Assembly: GCF_036388275.1 (NCBI RefSeq)
Contig: NZ_DASVSF010000060.1
Span: 124,001-188,000, forward strand
DNA length: 64,000 bases
Origin: Longimicrobium sp.
Lineage (GTDB): Bacteria; Gemmatimonadota; Gemmatimonadetes; Longimicrobiales; Longimicrobiaceae
Direction of reading: 5' to 3'
Positions 15,229 through 23,925 of the stretch are shown piece after piece. How positions within the stretch are numbered: position 1 is the first letter of the stretch; each line of letters begins with the position of its first letter. The translations under genes were made by a program, and so were the position numbers. The notes below the pieces were generated by a model, which saw only the letters and a program-made list of their open reading frames with translations, did no database searches and was not told where the DNA came from.

Positions 15229-16848
15229 GTGAACGATGAGTCTTTGCTTCCGTTGAACCCCGACACGAGCGCTCTCCTGGACCGCGCGGCGTCGTTCGAG
15301 CGTTCAGGCGCGTGGGGCGAGGCTGCCGTTGCGCTCCACACCGCGTATGCGGCGAGCGTGCAGCGGCAGGACCTGTCCGGCATCCTGGAGGCGGTCGTCC
15401 GGCTGGGGCACTGCATGCGCCTCGCCGGCGATCCCGACCTTTCGTCAGACGCTCTGGAGCTTGCCTGCACCCTCGGGGAACTGAACCGGCGGGACGACAT
15501 CGCCGGCCGCGCGCTGAACGGGCTCGGGATGCTCGCTTTCGAGCGGGGCGCCTCGTCCGAGGCCACCCGACTGTACGCTGCGGCCAACGAGTTGGGCCGC
15601 CGTGCCGGCGACCAGGTGCTCGTAGCCGAAACCGAGCAGAACCTCGGCATCCTCGCCAACATTCGCGGCGACCTGGACGAGGCGCGTACGCGCTACGAAA
15701 CAGCGCTCCGGCACCTGGACGTCGCTGGCCCGGCCCGTGGCCGCATCTCGGCCCTGAACAACTTGGGGATGCTCCACCTGTACCGCGGTGAACTGGCGGA
15801 TGCGCTGGGCTATTTCGACCGGGCGCTCGCCGTCTCGCTGGAAACGGGTGACGTGGTGCGGACCGCGATGGTGCACGTGAACCGGGCCGAGTTGTTCCTT
15901 GCCCGCGGCGAACTTGCCCGGGCGCGCGAAGCCTGCGACGACGGCTTCGAGATCTTCAGCCGCCTCAACGACGAGTTCCACCAGGCGCAGGCGCTGAAGC
16001 TGTACGGGGTCATCTACCGGGAGAGCGGCAAGCTTCACCTTGCTACGATCCACCTGCAGCGCGCCATAGAGATCGCCCGCCCGCGCGACTCGCTCGTGGA
16101 GGCTCAGGCGCAGCGGGAAATGTCGCGCGTTCTTCGGCTCCAGGGAAGCAACCGCCAGGCGCTGGAGGCGCTCAATCGCTCACATACGCTGTTCACCAGT
16201 CTTCAGGCACGGCCGGACCTGGCCGACCTCGACAAGCGCGTCGCCGACCTGGAAGAAGAGTTCCTGGGCGTCGTGCGGGTCTGGGGCGAATCCATCGAGG
16301 CCAAGGACCGCTACACGCTGGGCCACTGCGCCCGCGTGGCCGACTACGCCTGCCGCATCGCCGAGCGGGCGGGGATGACGGACCGCGAGCTGACCTGGTT
16401 CCGAATGGGGGCCTTCCTTCACGACGTGGGGAAGACCGAGGTGCCCGAGGAGATTTTGAACAAGCCGGGCAGGCTGACCGACGAGGAGCGGGCTACGATG
16501 GAGCGCCACACCGTCATCGGCGACGAGATGCTGGCGCCGGTGGAGTTTCCGTGGGACATCCGCCCGATGGTACGGAGCCACCACGAGCGCTGGGACGGCC
16601 GGGGCTACCCCGACCAGCTGGTGGCGGAGGCCATCCCCCGGTCCGCCCGCATCCTGCGCCTGGCCGACGTGTTCGACGCGCTGACCACCGCCCGCAGCTA
16701 CCGCGCGCCGCTCACCCCGGAGCGGGCCCTGGGCATCATGCGCGACGACCAGGGCTCGTTCGACCCGGAGCTGTTCCAGATCTTCCTGGACCTGTACGAC
16801 GAGTTCGCCCCCACGGCCGCCGAGGCCGCCTCTTCCGTCTCCGCCTGA
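15229..16848 (+). CDS. TPR-repeat protein with C-terminal HD-GYP domain
   Basis: A 539-residue cytoplasmic protein. Residues about 15-330 are a run of tetratricopeptide repeats (for example ALNNLGMLHLYRGELADAL), then a linker, then an HD-GYP domain from about residue 350. The metal-binding HD is in FLHDVGKTEVP (about 395-405), and HHERWDGRGYPDQL (about 450-463) holds the GYP signature. HD-GYP enzymes degrade cyclic di-GMP; the TPR part probably binds a partner protein. GTG 15229 is the only suitable start and sits directly after the preceding terminator, so the gene's own promoter must lie upstream of or within that hairpin region. Confidence 0.85.
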   Translation: MNDESLLPLNPDTSALLDRAASFERSGAWGEAAVALHTAYAASVQRQDLSGILEAVVRLGHCMRLAGDPDLSSDALELACTLGELNRRDDIAGRALNGLGMLAFERGASSEATRLYAAANELGRRAGDQVLVAETEQNLGILANIRGDLDEARTRYETALRHLDVAGPARGRISALNNLGMLHLYRGELADALGYFDRALAVSLETGDVVRTAMVHVNRAELFLARGELARAREACDDGFEIFSRLNDEFHQAQALKLYGVIYRESGKLHLATIHLQRAIEIARPRDSLVEAQAQREMSRVLRLQGSNRQALEALNRSHTLFTSLQARPDLADLDKRVADLEEEFLGVVRVWGESIEAKDRYTLGHCARVADYACRIAERAGMTDRELTWFRMGAFLHDVGKTEVPEEILNKPGRLTDEERATMERHTVIGDEMLAPVEFPWDIRPMVRSHHERWDGRGYPDQLVAEAIPRSARILRLADVFDALTTARSYRAPLTPERALGIMRDDQGSFDPELFQIFLDLYDEFAPTAAEAASSVSA

Positions 16849-16876
16849 CGCTCAGATTACGCCAGCACGCGAACGG

Positions 16877-18142
16877 TTAGGCGGCCGCGGGCTCCGGCAC
16901 GTCGTCCACGGCCAGGCCGCGGGTGCGCAGCAGGCGCTCCACCGCCTCGCCGATCTTGTTGTTGGGGGTGGATGCGCCCGCGGTGAGACCCACGGTCAGC
17001 GGCCCGGGGGGGAGCCAGTCCTCGGCGACCACTTCCGGCGCGTCCAGCGGGGTGCCGGCCGGCTTGAAGCGGATGGTGCCCGCCTCGGGGTCGATGCACG
17101 AGGCGTCGGCCACGTGAAAGGTGACGGTGTGCTGGGCGCAGAGCACGGCCAGGTGGTGCGTGTTCGACGAGTTGTAGCCGCCGATGACCACCATCACGTC
17201 CGGGGGGCCGTCGGGCCCGTCCACCAGCTGGTGCACGGCGTCCTGCCGCTCCTGCGTGGCCGAGCAGATGGTGTCGAACGAGCGGAAGTATTGCGAAAGG
17301 TCGAACCCCGGCTCGCCGCCGTACCGCCTCGCCAGCGACCTGCCTACCTCGGCGGCGATGTCCAGCGACTCGCCCGAAAGCATGGTCGTCTGGTTGGCCA
17401 CGCCGATGCGCCGCAGGTGAAGGTCGGGATCGAACCCGGCCGAGGCCTTGGGGGTGAAGTGCTCCAGGAACTCGCCGCGGGTCATGGCGCCCGGGGCCTG
17501 CTCGATGTAGTCCATCACCCGCCGCGCCTCGGGCATGTCGCGCACGATCAGGAACCGCCCCTCGGGGTACTTGAGCGCCTGGCTGGCCGTGGCGCGCGTT
17601 TCCTCGTGCAGGTACTTGCCGTGGATCAGCGCCGTGAAGCCGTCGCGGGCGTACTGCTCCACCCGCTTCCACACGTTCAGCACGCTGCCGCAGGTGGTGT
17701 CGACCAGAATGCAGCCCACGGCCTGCAGCCGCCGGAAGTCGGCCACGGTGGCGCCGAAGGCGGGGAGGATCACCACGTCGTCGGGGACCAGCCCGGCGAA
17801 GTCGAAGGCGCCCTGCTCGTCGGGATGCAGGAACACCACGCCCATCTCCGTCAGGCGGCGGTTCACGTGCGGGTTGTGGATGATCTCGCCCAGCAGGAAG
17901 ATGCGGCGCCCGGGAAACTGGGCGCGCGTCTCGTAGGCGTACTCCACGGCCCGGTCCACGCCGTAGCAGAAGCCGAACTCCTCCGCTAGCCGCACGGTCA
18001 CCTGCCGGCTTCCCTCGCCCCAGGTTTCGCGGTACCCGCGTGCGCGGATGCGCTCCACGAGGGTGCTGTGGTACTCGGAGCGAATGAGGGGGGCGACCTC
18101 TTTCTTGAGGCCGAACCCGCGGCGGAAGTAGGTTTGCTCCAT
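16877..18142 (-). CDS. ispH: 4-hydroxy-3-methylbut-2-enyl diphosphate reductase
   Basis: A 421-residue protein of the long IspH class (roughly 400 residues, as in cyanobacteria and plants, against about 310 in E. coli). It makes IPP and DMAPP in the last step of the MEP isoprenoid pathway. The three cysteines of the [4Fe-4S] cluster are in GFCYGVDRAV (Cys59), DTTCGSV and ICSATQERQ; the active-site segments IHNPHV, GKYLHEET and SSNTHHL are present. It lies alone, convergent with the HD-GYP gene (28 bp apart) and divergent from the GT51-like gene. Confidence 0.95.
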   Translation of the reverse strand: MEQTYFRRGFGLKKEVAPLIRSEYHSTLVERIRARGYRETWGEGSRQVTVRLAEEFGFCYGVDRAVEYAYETRAQFPGRRIFLLGEIIHNPHVNRRLTEMGVVFLHPDEQGAFDFAGLVPDDVVILPAFGATVADFRRLQAVGCILVDTTCGSVLNVWKRVEQYARDGFTALIHGKYLHEETRATASQALKYPEGRFLIVRDMPEARRVMDYIEQAPGAMTRGEFLEHFTPKASAGFDPDLHLRRIGVANQTTMLSGESLDIAAEVGRSLARRYGGEPGFDLSQYFRSFDTICSATQERQDAVHQLVDGPDGPPDVMVVIGGYNSSNTHHLAVLCAQHTVTFHVADASCIDPEAGTIRFKPAGTPLDAPEVVAEDWLPPGPLTVGLTAGASTPNNKIGEAVERLLRTRGLAVDDVPEPAAA

Positions 18143-18351
18143 CGGTCGGTGCGCGGTTCCGGGCGGCCGGGAGCGTCTGCTCCGGCAGCCTGAACGCTAA
18201 CGGAACGGGGCCTGGGATGCAACCGCCCAAAGCCCTTGGCGCGCCGCCACTTGCCAGCGCTGGGAATGCTTCTTGCCCGCCCGCGGGCGCCGGCCGGCGC
18301 GTGGGGGCCGGACAATCGAGCGCACGTTTACTCCGTACTCCAAGTACTTCG

Positions 18352-19218
18352 GTGGCCAAGCCCGGAAAAGGACAGAAGCTCGGAGGCGCGCCGCGCACGG
18401 GCAGGTGGACCAAGCAGCCGGAGGAAAAGCGGCTGGGCGGGCGGTACCGCGACTCGCTGATCGGGCTGGCCGTGGTGGGGGTGCTGCTGATCGCCGGGCT
18501 GGGGGCCTACATGGTGTGGGCGCACATGCAGCTGGGCGCCGGCCTGCTACGGCAGGAAGCCCAAGCGCGGCGGCGTCCCGACTGGGTGCCGCTGTCGCAG
18601 CTTCCGCCGCAGGTGCGCGAGGCGTTCCTGACGGTGGTCGACACCACCTCCACGCTGCGCCAGCCCGGCTACCTGCGCCGCCAGCGCCCCTCGCTGGCGC
18701 GCGACCTGGTTCGGCAGGTGCACCAGCTGGAGCCCGGGGTGAAGGGCCAGGCCAGCGAGGTGGCCATGGCGCAGCTGCTGGAGGCCGAGCGCTCGCCCGG
18801 GCGGCGGCTGGAGTTGTACCTGAACCGGGTGTACCTGGGACGGACGGAAAGCTGGCCGCTGTTCGGGGTGCACCACGCGGCCATGGAATACTTCGGCAAG
18901 GACGTGCGGCGGCTGACGCTGGGCGAGGCGGCCACGCTGGCCGGCATTCTCCTTCCGCCGCGGGTGCTGGACCCCGAGGCGGCCCCGGGGCCGGTGGGCG
19001 CGCGCCGCAACGAGGTGCTGCGGCTGATGCACGGCGACAAGCGGATCACCGACGCGCAGCTCGCCGCCGCGCTGGCCGAGCCGCTGGGCTTTCAGCCGGG
19101 CGAGGACTACGCGCCCATGACCCGGCCGGTGGACTGGAGCCCGGAGGCCCCCGTCATCCGTCTTCCCGAGGCGCTGCGCCCGCGGCTGGACTCGCTGCCG
19201 GCGGCGCCGCAGCCGTAG
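18352..19218 (+). CDS. Transglycosylase (GT51)-like membrane protein, probably catalytically defective
   Basis: A 288-residue protein with one N-terminal TM (about residues 33-58) and a GT51 peptidoglycan glycosyltransferase-like domain. The second half is well conserved: SEVAMAQLLEAERSPGRRLELYLNRVYLG and FGVHHAAMEYFGKDVRRLTLGEAATLAGILLPP. The first catalytic motif, normally E-D-x-x-F-x-x-H-x-G, is replaced by VVDTTSTLRQPG, so the key glutamate is missing. No transpeptidase domain follows. GTG 18352 is preferred over ATG 18217 because the residues between are low-complexity. It may be a non-catalytic regulator or scaffold of cell-wall synthesis (inference). Confidence 0.72.
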   Translation: MAKPGKGQKLGGAPRTGRWTKQPEEKRLGGRYRDSLIGLAVVGVLLIAGLGAYMVWAHMQLGAGLLRQEAQARRRPDWVPLSQLPPQVREAFLTVVDTTSTLRQPGYLRRQRPSLARDLVRQVHQLEPGVKGQASEVAMAQLLEAERSPGRRLELYLNRVYLGRTESWPLFGVHHAAMEYFGKDVRRLTLGEAATLAGILLPPRVLDPEAAPGPVGARRNEVLRLMHGDKRITDAQLAAALAEPLGFQPGEDYAPMTRPVDWSPEAPVIRLPEALRPRLDSLPAAPQP

Positions 19219-19792
19219 TGTCGGCGGGAGGCGCCGGGGGGGCGGGCGGGGCCTCGGGACGCGACAGGTGCATCTCGATCAGCCGCCACGTACCCTCCTG
19301 CCGCGCGAACACCCCCGACACCCGCAGCCGCTCCACCTGGCCGCCCTGCGCCACGGGAAACAGCTCCAGGTGGGTGGCGAACCAGCCGGTGCCGTCCTGG
19401 GCATCGGCCTCCACGTGCAGGTCCGGGGTGCGCGCGACGGCCCCCCTGGGCAGCGCCAGGGCGTCGAGGGTGGCGCGCAGCCCATCGGGGCCCAGCAGGG
19501 CGCGCCCGTCGTTGGCCCGCGGCCCCATCACGTGCGCCGTACCCACCGGCGCCAGCGCATCGACGGCGCCGCCGCGGTCGCCGCGCAGCAGCGCCTCGCG
19601 AAAGGCCCCCACGCGCGCCGCGATCTCCTGCTCGGCGTCGCGCTGCTCCACGGCGCTGGGGTCGCGCGGGTTCAGTACCCGCGCCGGGGTCTGGTTGACC
19701 TCGCAGGCGGCCAGCGCCAGCAGCGCGGCGGGCAGGGCAAGTCGGTGCACGGCTGTGGTCCGGGTGCGGGTACGCGTTCGGTGAACCGACAA
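19154..19792 (-). CDS. Lipoprotein with NTF2/SnoaL-like domain
   Basis: A 212-residue protein. LALPAALLALAAC (Cys about 30) is a lipoprotein signal. Residues about 50-180 resemble SnoaL/DUF4440 NTF2-like domains: a long first helix with REALLRGDRGGAVDALAP, then strands ending FARQEGTWRLIEMHLSR. The C-terminal 30 residues are Pro/Ala-rich. It is convergent with, and overlaps by 65 bp, the end of the GT51-like gene. The ligand or reaction is unknown; NTF2-like folds are used for many roles. Confidence 0.7.
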   Translation of the reverse strand: MSVHRTRTRTRTTAVHRLALPAALLALAACEVNQTPARVLNPRDPSAVEQRDAEQEIAARVGAFREALLRGDRGGAVDALAPVGTAHVMGPRANDGRALLGPDGLRATLDALALPRGAVARTPDLHVEADAQDGTGWFATHLELFPVAQGGQVERLRVSGVFARQEGTWRLIEMHLSRPEAPPAPPAPPADTTAAAPPAASPAAGAAPREDG

Positions 19793-19905
19793 GATGGCTG
19801 GCGGGTACAGGGTGTCAAGCTCCCGCGCCGCGCCTTGACGCGCGCGGCCGGTTCCATCATCGTCACAGCAGTCCCGTCCCGCTCAACCGAAGTGGTCGAT
19901 CTCCG

Positions 19906-20616
19906 ATGATCTGGTTCGGCAAGCCGCTCAACGAAGTCCTGTTCACGCCCCCGTCCGGCGTAAACCCCATCGGCGACGAGAGCACGCGGATGGAGCACGC
20001 GCTGCGCTGGGTGGCGGCGCGCGACCCGCACCTGGAGGGCGAGGCGCTGGTGGACGCGCTCGCCGCCACGGGATGGGTCGACAGGCCCACCGCGGCGCGC
20101 CTGCTCCCCTGCTACCGCCACTTCGACGCCGACCGCTACTTCGGCGAGGCGCTGCGCAGCCTGTCGTTTCGCGGCCCCACCGCCGCCGGCGAGTTCCGCC
20201 AGCGCATCGGCCGGGTGATGGAAGACATGACGGGCGCCGCGGCGCTGGGCTCGCTGGGCCCCGAGGAGTGCGTCCGCTTCGGCCACGGCGAGCGGCAGGG
20301 CGTGGTGCTGGCCTATCCCCAGGTGCAGTTCACGCTGGGGGGCGACGCCGCCAGGGCCGTGGCCGCCGCGGTGGACGAGATGCCCGACGCGCTGGTGATC
20401 GTCGCCCGCAACTTCCAGGAGAACACCGCGGCCCAGCTGGCGTCCATGCTGGAGGGGACGGAGGTGCCGGGGACGCTGGTGACGGTGAACCTGCTGCTGG
20501 GCATGCGCGCCACCACGCTGCGCTACCAGCCGGGGGGCGAGCGGGTGATGGGGCTGCTGGGCAGCGGCCGCACCCTCCGCTCCCGCGACATCGCGGGGCT
20601 GGGAAACCGCAACTAG
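19906..20616 (+). CDS. Conserved-looking protein of unknown function
   Basis: A 236-residue, probably cytoplasmic protein without signal peptide or TM segment. I do not recognise the family. It begins MIWFGKPLNEVLFTPPSG, has a helical first half (EHALRWVAARDPHLEGEALVDAL) and a second half with alternating strands (DALVIVARNFQENTAAQLAS). Codon use is like that of its neighbours, with strong third-position GC, which supports a real gene. It is followed by a hairpin and converges on the anti-sigma factor gene. Confidence 0.7.
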   Translation: MIWFGKPLNEVLFTPPSGVNPIGDESTRMEHALRWVAARDPHLEGEALVDALAATGWVDRPTAARLLPCYRHFDADRYFGEALRSLSFRGPTAAGEFRQRIGRVMEDMTGAAALGSLGPEECVRFGHGERQGVVLAYPQVQFTLGGDAARAVAAAVDEMPDALVIVARNFQENTAAQLASMLEGTEVPGTLVTVNLLLGMRATTLRYQPGGERVMGLLGSGRTLRSRDIAGLGNRN

Positions 20617-20638
20617 CGGCGGATTCACGTCCAGACGA

Positions 20639-20676
20639 GAGAGGGGCGGACCGGCTCACGCTGGTCCGCCCCTCTC
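20639..20676. terminator. Hairpin between convergent genes
   Basis: A perfect 14-bp stem, GAGAGGGGCGGACC and GGTCCGCCCCTCTC, with a 10-nt loop. It lacks a T-run on either side, so it may be a bidirectional pause or RNA-stabilising hairpin rather than a full intrinsic terminator. It sits between the unknown gene (+) and the anti-sigma gene (-). Confidence 0.7.
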
Positions 20677-20694
20677 GCCGTTCGGTCCCAGTGG

Positions 20695-21195
20695 TCAGGC
20701 CCGTCGCCCGTCGGATGTGTCGGAGGCGGCGTCCAGCTGGTGCTGAAGGTCTTCCATCCGGCGGCGCTGCTGCATGGCGTAGTACCCCAGCCCCAGCGCC
20801 AGCAGCGCGAAGAGCGCGGCGGCGAACCAGCCCGCCTCCAGCGGCTCGTGGAAGGCATGGTGCGTCAGCAGGGCGACCACGAGCGCGGCCGCAGCCATCC
20901 ATCCTCCCGGATAGGCGGCCGCGTACCCGGGCCTCCGCTTGCGCGGCGCGGTGGACGGGCGAGCCGTCGCCACGAGCACCCGCCGGCGGACGTCCGCGGC
21001 GCGCGCGGGCTCCATCCGCACGGCGGGGGCTTGGGCGGCGAGCGCGCGGGCGGCGAAGTCGCGGAGGGCGGGGGCGCAGTCGGCGCACTCGTCCGCGTGC
21101 GCCAGCATCCCCTCCAGCTCGTCGTCCGACAGTGCCTTGGGCGCCCCTGCCTCCATCGCCGCGCGCCACCGGGCGTGATCGTTTTCCGTGATCAT
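20695..21195 (-). CDS. Zinc-finger anti-sigma factor
   Basis: A 166-residue protein with the ZAS motif H33-x3-C37-x2-C40 (HADECADC), typical of anti-sigma factors that bind ECF sigma factors and release them on a signal. Two TM helices follow (about residues 99-113 and 122-141), then a short coiled, charged tail, so the sensor is in the inner membrane. Its ATG overlaps the stop of the sigma factor gene by 4 nt, which fixes the pair as co-translated and supports the role. Confidence 0.88.
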   Translation of the reverse strand: MITENDHARWRAAMEAGAPKALSDDELEGMLAHADECADCAPALRDFAARALAAQAPAVRMEPARAADVRRRVLVATARPSTAPRKRRPGYAAAYPGGWMAAAALVVALLTHHAFHEPLEAGWFAAALFALLALGLGYYAMQQRRRMEDLQHQLDAASDTSDGRRA

Positions 21196-21830
21196 CCCGG
21201 CTCCCGCAGTCCCGAAAGCAGGGCGCGCAGCTTGGGAAAAGCCAGGCGCGTGCGCGTCTTTACCGTTCCCAGCGGAACGCCCAGCTCGTGCGCGATCTCC
21301 CGCTGCGTAAGGCCCTCGAAGAAGGTCATCCGCACCACCCGCTGCTGGTCGCCCGGAAGGCGGGACACGGCGCGGTCCACGATGTCGCGGCGTTCGCCCG
21401 CGGCGGCGCCCTGCAGCGGAGACTCGCCCTCGCCCGCGAGCTCGCCCGCGGCCCGCTCGTCCAGGCGCTCCTCGCGCTTCATCCGCGACTTGAGCAGCCG
21501 AAGCCGGTCCAGCGCGCGGCTGCGGGCCATCAGGATGATCCAGGCCTCCACCGAGCCCCGTCCGTCATGATAGCGGTCGGCCTCGGCCCATACCTGGCTG
21601 AACGTCTTTTCCACGACCTCTTCGGCGTCGTCGCGGTTGCCCACCAGGTGAAAGGCCACGGCGTACACCCGTTCCGACCAGCGGTCGTAGACCGCCGCGA
21701 ATGCGGCCTCGTCGCGCTGGCGGATACGCTCCATGAGGCGCAGGTCCTCGCCGCCTTCGGAGGCGACGAGGTGCAGCGGGCGAGCGGGAGATTCGCTCTC
21801 CGGCCTGCGCGGGGGTTGGACTGTGCTCAT
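21192..21830 (-). CDS. ECF-family RNA polymerase sigma factor
   Basis: A 212-residue sigma factor. Region 2 covers about residues 30-105 (FAAVYDRWSERVYAVAFHLVGNRDDAEEVVEKTFSQVW), and region 4 has LPGDQQRVVRMTFFEGLTQREIAHELGVPLGTVKTR with the HTH. It starts MSTVQPPRRPE at ATG 21830; a longer in-frame start at 21914 would add 28 unlikely residues. It is followed directly by its membrane anti-sigma factor. The regulon is unknown, but a candidate autoregulatory promoter lies at 21897-21920. Confidence 0.9.
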   Translation of the reverse strand: MSTVQPPRRPESESPARPLHLVASEGGEDLRLMERIRQRDEAAFAAVYDRWSERVYAVAFHLVGNRDDAEEVVEKTFSQVWAEADRYHDGRGSVEAWIILMARSRALDRLRLLKSRMKREERLDERAAGELAGEGESPLQGAAAGERRDIVDRAVSRLPGDQQRVVRMTFFEGLTQREIAHELGVPLGTVKTRTRLAFPKLRALLSGLREPG

Positions 21831-21896
21831 GGGAGTGCGTGCTCGGGTACCGCGCCACCGGATAGGTCGCGGTTCCCTTCGCATGCCTCGCGCCAC

Positions 21897-21920
21897 TACG
21901 TCCTGCCCGGCCATTGTTCC
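21897..21920 (-). promoter_or_regulatory. Candidate ECF-type promoter of the sigma/anti-sigma operon
   Basis: On the minus strand GGAAC (21920-21916) is followed after 15 nt by CGTA (21900-21897). This resembles the GGAAC...CGTC-type elements of autoregulated ECF sigma operons. It lies about 65 bp upstream of the sigma factor start. The motifs are short, so chance occurrence in GC-rich DNA is possible. Confidence 0.35.
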
Positions 21921-22047
21921 CTTGTGTGCGATACCCTGATGCTCAGGAGGAATACGCCGCGAGAGCCACGGGGGGATTCATTTTTCTTTGCGGTGCCAGG
22001 ATTTTGCAACCACTCGGCCATCCGGGAAACAGCCGTCCCCCAACGGC

Positions 22048-23535
22048 TCACGTGCCCGCGAGCTCGCGGCCGATCTCCCGGAGCGCCTCCATCAGCCGGT
22101 CCAGGTGCTCGTCGCCGGTGCGCGGGTTCATGAGAGTGACACGCAGCACCCGGCGTTCGTTGAGCACCGTCGTGGTGATCCATCCCCGGCCCGAGGCGTT
22201 CAGGCGCGCGCGGAGCTCGGCCTGGAACGCGTCGACCTCGTCGTCCGTCCACCCACGGACGGATTCCGGCAGGTGGCGGAAGCACAGGATGTTGCTTTCC
22301 ACCGCGTGCATGGGCTCGAAGTCCGAGGCGGCGGCCAGCTTGTCCTGCAGGGAGCGCGCGGTGGCGGTGGTGCGCTCCAGCAGGCCGGCGAAGTGGCCGG
22401 TGCCGTAGTGGCGCAGCGCCACCCACAGCTTCAGCGCGTCGAAGCGCCGCGTGCACTGCAGCGTCATCCGTCCCGCGTCGCGGCAGCGGTCCTCGCCCGG
22501 GCGGGTGTGGAACAGGTAGGGCGCCTTCTGGCGGAACGCCGCTTCCAGGTGCCTGCCGTCGCGCACCAGCACGGCCCCGGTGGACATGGGCATCCACAGC
22601 ATCTTGTGGGGGTCCCAGGCCACGGAGTCTGCCCGCTCGATGCCGTGCACCAGGTGGCGGAGCGTGTCTGACATCACGAACGAGGCGCCGTGCGCGCCGT
22701 CCACGTGCATCCACACGCCCGCGCGCTGGCAGACGTCGGCGATCTGGTCCAGCGGGTCGAAGAGGCCCATCGCCGTGGCGCCCGCCGTGGCGGAAACGGC
22801 GAAAGGGATCCGCCCCTCGCCGCGCAGCTCGTCGATCGCCCGTTCCAGCTCCGTGGGGCACATCTTGCCGTCGCGCTCGCCCACGCCGACGACGGAGTGG
22901 CTGCCCAGCCCCATCAGCCCGGCCGTACGCTCCACCGAGTAGTGCGAGTGCTCGGAGACGAGCAGCACGGCGCGCTCCGCGTCCGGCGTGCGGGCCACGC
23001 CGTCCGTCCAGCAGCCGGGAAAGCGCGCCTCGCGGGCGGCGAGCAGGCCGGTGAGGTTGGCCACGCTGCCGCCCGACACCAGCGTTCCCGCGGCGGAGGC
23101 GGGAAATCCGAGCGCGTCGGCCAGCCAGCACACCACGCGCTCTTCCACCAGCGTGCCCGTGGGCGACATCTCCCACACGGCGAGCGACTGGTTGAGAAGG
23201 CTCGCCAGCGTGTCGGCCAGCACGGCGTGGGGGAGCGGCGGGGCGATCTGGTGGCCCATGTACATGGGATGGGCGAAGTGGATGGCGTTGCCCACCACGT
23301 CGCGCCACACCTCGTCCCACACCTCGCCGGCCGGCCGACCCTCGCGCGGAAGCGGCTCGTCGAAGCGGCGCTCCAGCTCGGCGGGGGAAAGCGGGGTGGA
23401 TACCGGGCGCGACTCGATGCCGGCCAGGTAGTCGGCCATGCGGTCGATCAGGTCGTGCCCGGTGGAGCGCAGGGCCTCGGCATCGGCCGCAAGCTGCGCG
23501 GCGGCATCGGTTTCGGTCGTGAACATCTGGATCAT
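22048..23535 (-). CDS. PLP-dependent group II amino-acid decarboxylase-like protein
   Basis: A 495-residue fold-type I PLP enzyme of the group II decarboxylase family (glutamate, diaminobutyrate, aromatic L-amino-acid type). Visible motifs are the N-terminal FAHPMYMGHQIAPP, TLVSGGSVANLTGLLAARE for phosphate binding, MHVDGAHGASFV with the PLP-pairing aspartate, and DPHKMLWMP with the Schiff-base lysine near residue 310. ATG 23535 (MIQMFTTETD) or 23526 is the start; upstream residues are not conserved-looking. Substrate cannot be fixed from sequence. The gene stands alone, with about 130 bp of unassigned DNA before the sigma gene. Confidence 0.85.
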   Translation of the reverse strand: MIQMFTTETDAAAQLAADAEALRSTGHDLIDRMADYLAGIESRPVSTPLSPAELERRFDEPLPREGRPAGEVWDEVWRDVVGNAIHFAHPMYMGHQIAPPLPHAVLADTLASLLNQSLAVWEMSPTGTLVEERVVCWLADALGFPASAAGTLVSGGSVANLTGLLAAREARFPGCWTDGVARTPDAERAVLLVSEHSHYSVERTAGLMGLGSHSVVGVGERDGKMCPTELERAIDELRGEGRIPFAVSATAGATAMGLFDPLDQIADVCQRAGVWMHVDGAHGASFVMSDTLRHLVHGIERADSVAWDPHKMLWMPMSTGAVLVRDGRHLEAAFRQKAPYLFHTRPGEDRCRDAGRMTLQCTRRFDALKLWVALRHYGTGHFAGLLERTTATARSLQDKLAAASDFEPMHAVESNILCFRHLPESVRGWTDDEVDAFQAELRARLNASGRGWITTTVLNERRVLRVTLMNPRTGDEHLDRLMEALREIGRELAGT

Positions 23536-23639
23536 TCGCGGGTGAGCGGGCAATGTACCATCGCCGGGGCGCAAGCGGCACCCGGGGCGTGGTGCACGTC
23601 GCGAATTGCGGGGGCGGGTGACCCGTGGCCCGATGGGGC

Positions 23640-23920
23640 TTCACCTGCATGCCCGCCACACCTGCCGACGCGCGATTGTCATCCCGACGGAGCGGCCACG
23701 GCGGACCTGGCCCCTACACCGTAGACGGCAGCGACTGAGGGATCCGCCACACAATGATCGAAGCGCTCGCGAGCCCCAGATTTCACCCAGGCACCTCGAG
23801 CGGGTGAACCCGCCGCTCGGAAAGCGGAAAGCCCCGACGAGGACCGCTGTCGCGTCCCACTCGGGGCTTCACCTGCACGCGCTCCGCAACTGCCGAAGCG
23901 CGATCGAATTCTCCCGGTAG
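23640..23920. repeat. Repeat-rich intergenic DNA with a reverse family A unit
   Basis: A reverse-oriented family A unit occupies 23678-23752 (TCATCCCGACGGAGCGGCC to GACTGAGGGATCCGCCACAC). On each side are copies of a GGGGCTTCACCTGCA(T/C)GC motif (about 23636 and 23867) also present at 2686. No gene, promoter or terminator is recognised in this 350-bp gap. Confidence 0.75.
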
Positions 23921-23925
23921 GGTCG

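Noticed and set aside
18217..18351. Longer start (ATG 18217) for the GT51-like protein
   Set aside because: The 45 extra residues are low-complexity Ala/Pro/Gly-rich and would push the TM away from the N-terminus; not excluded.
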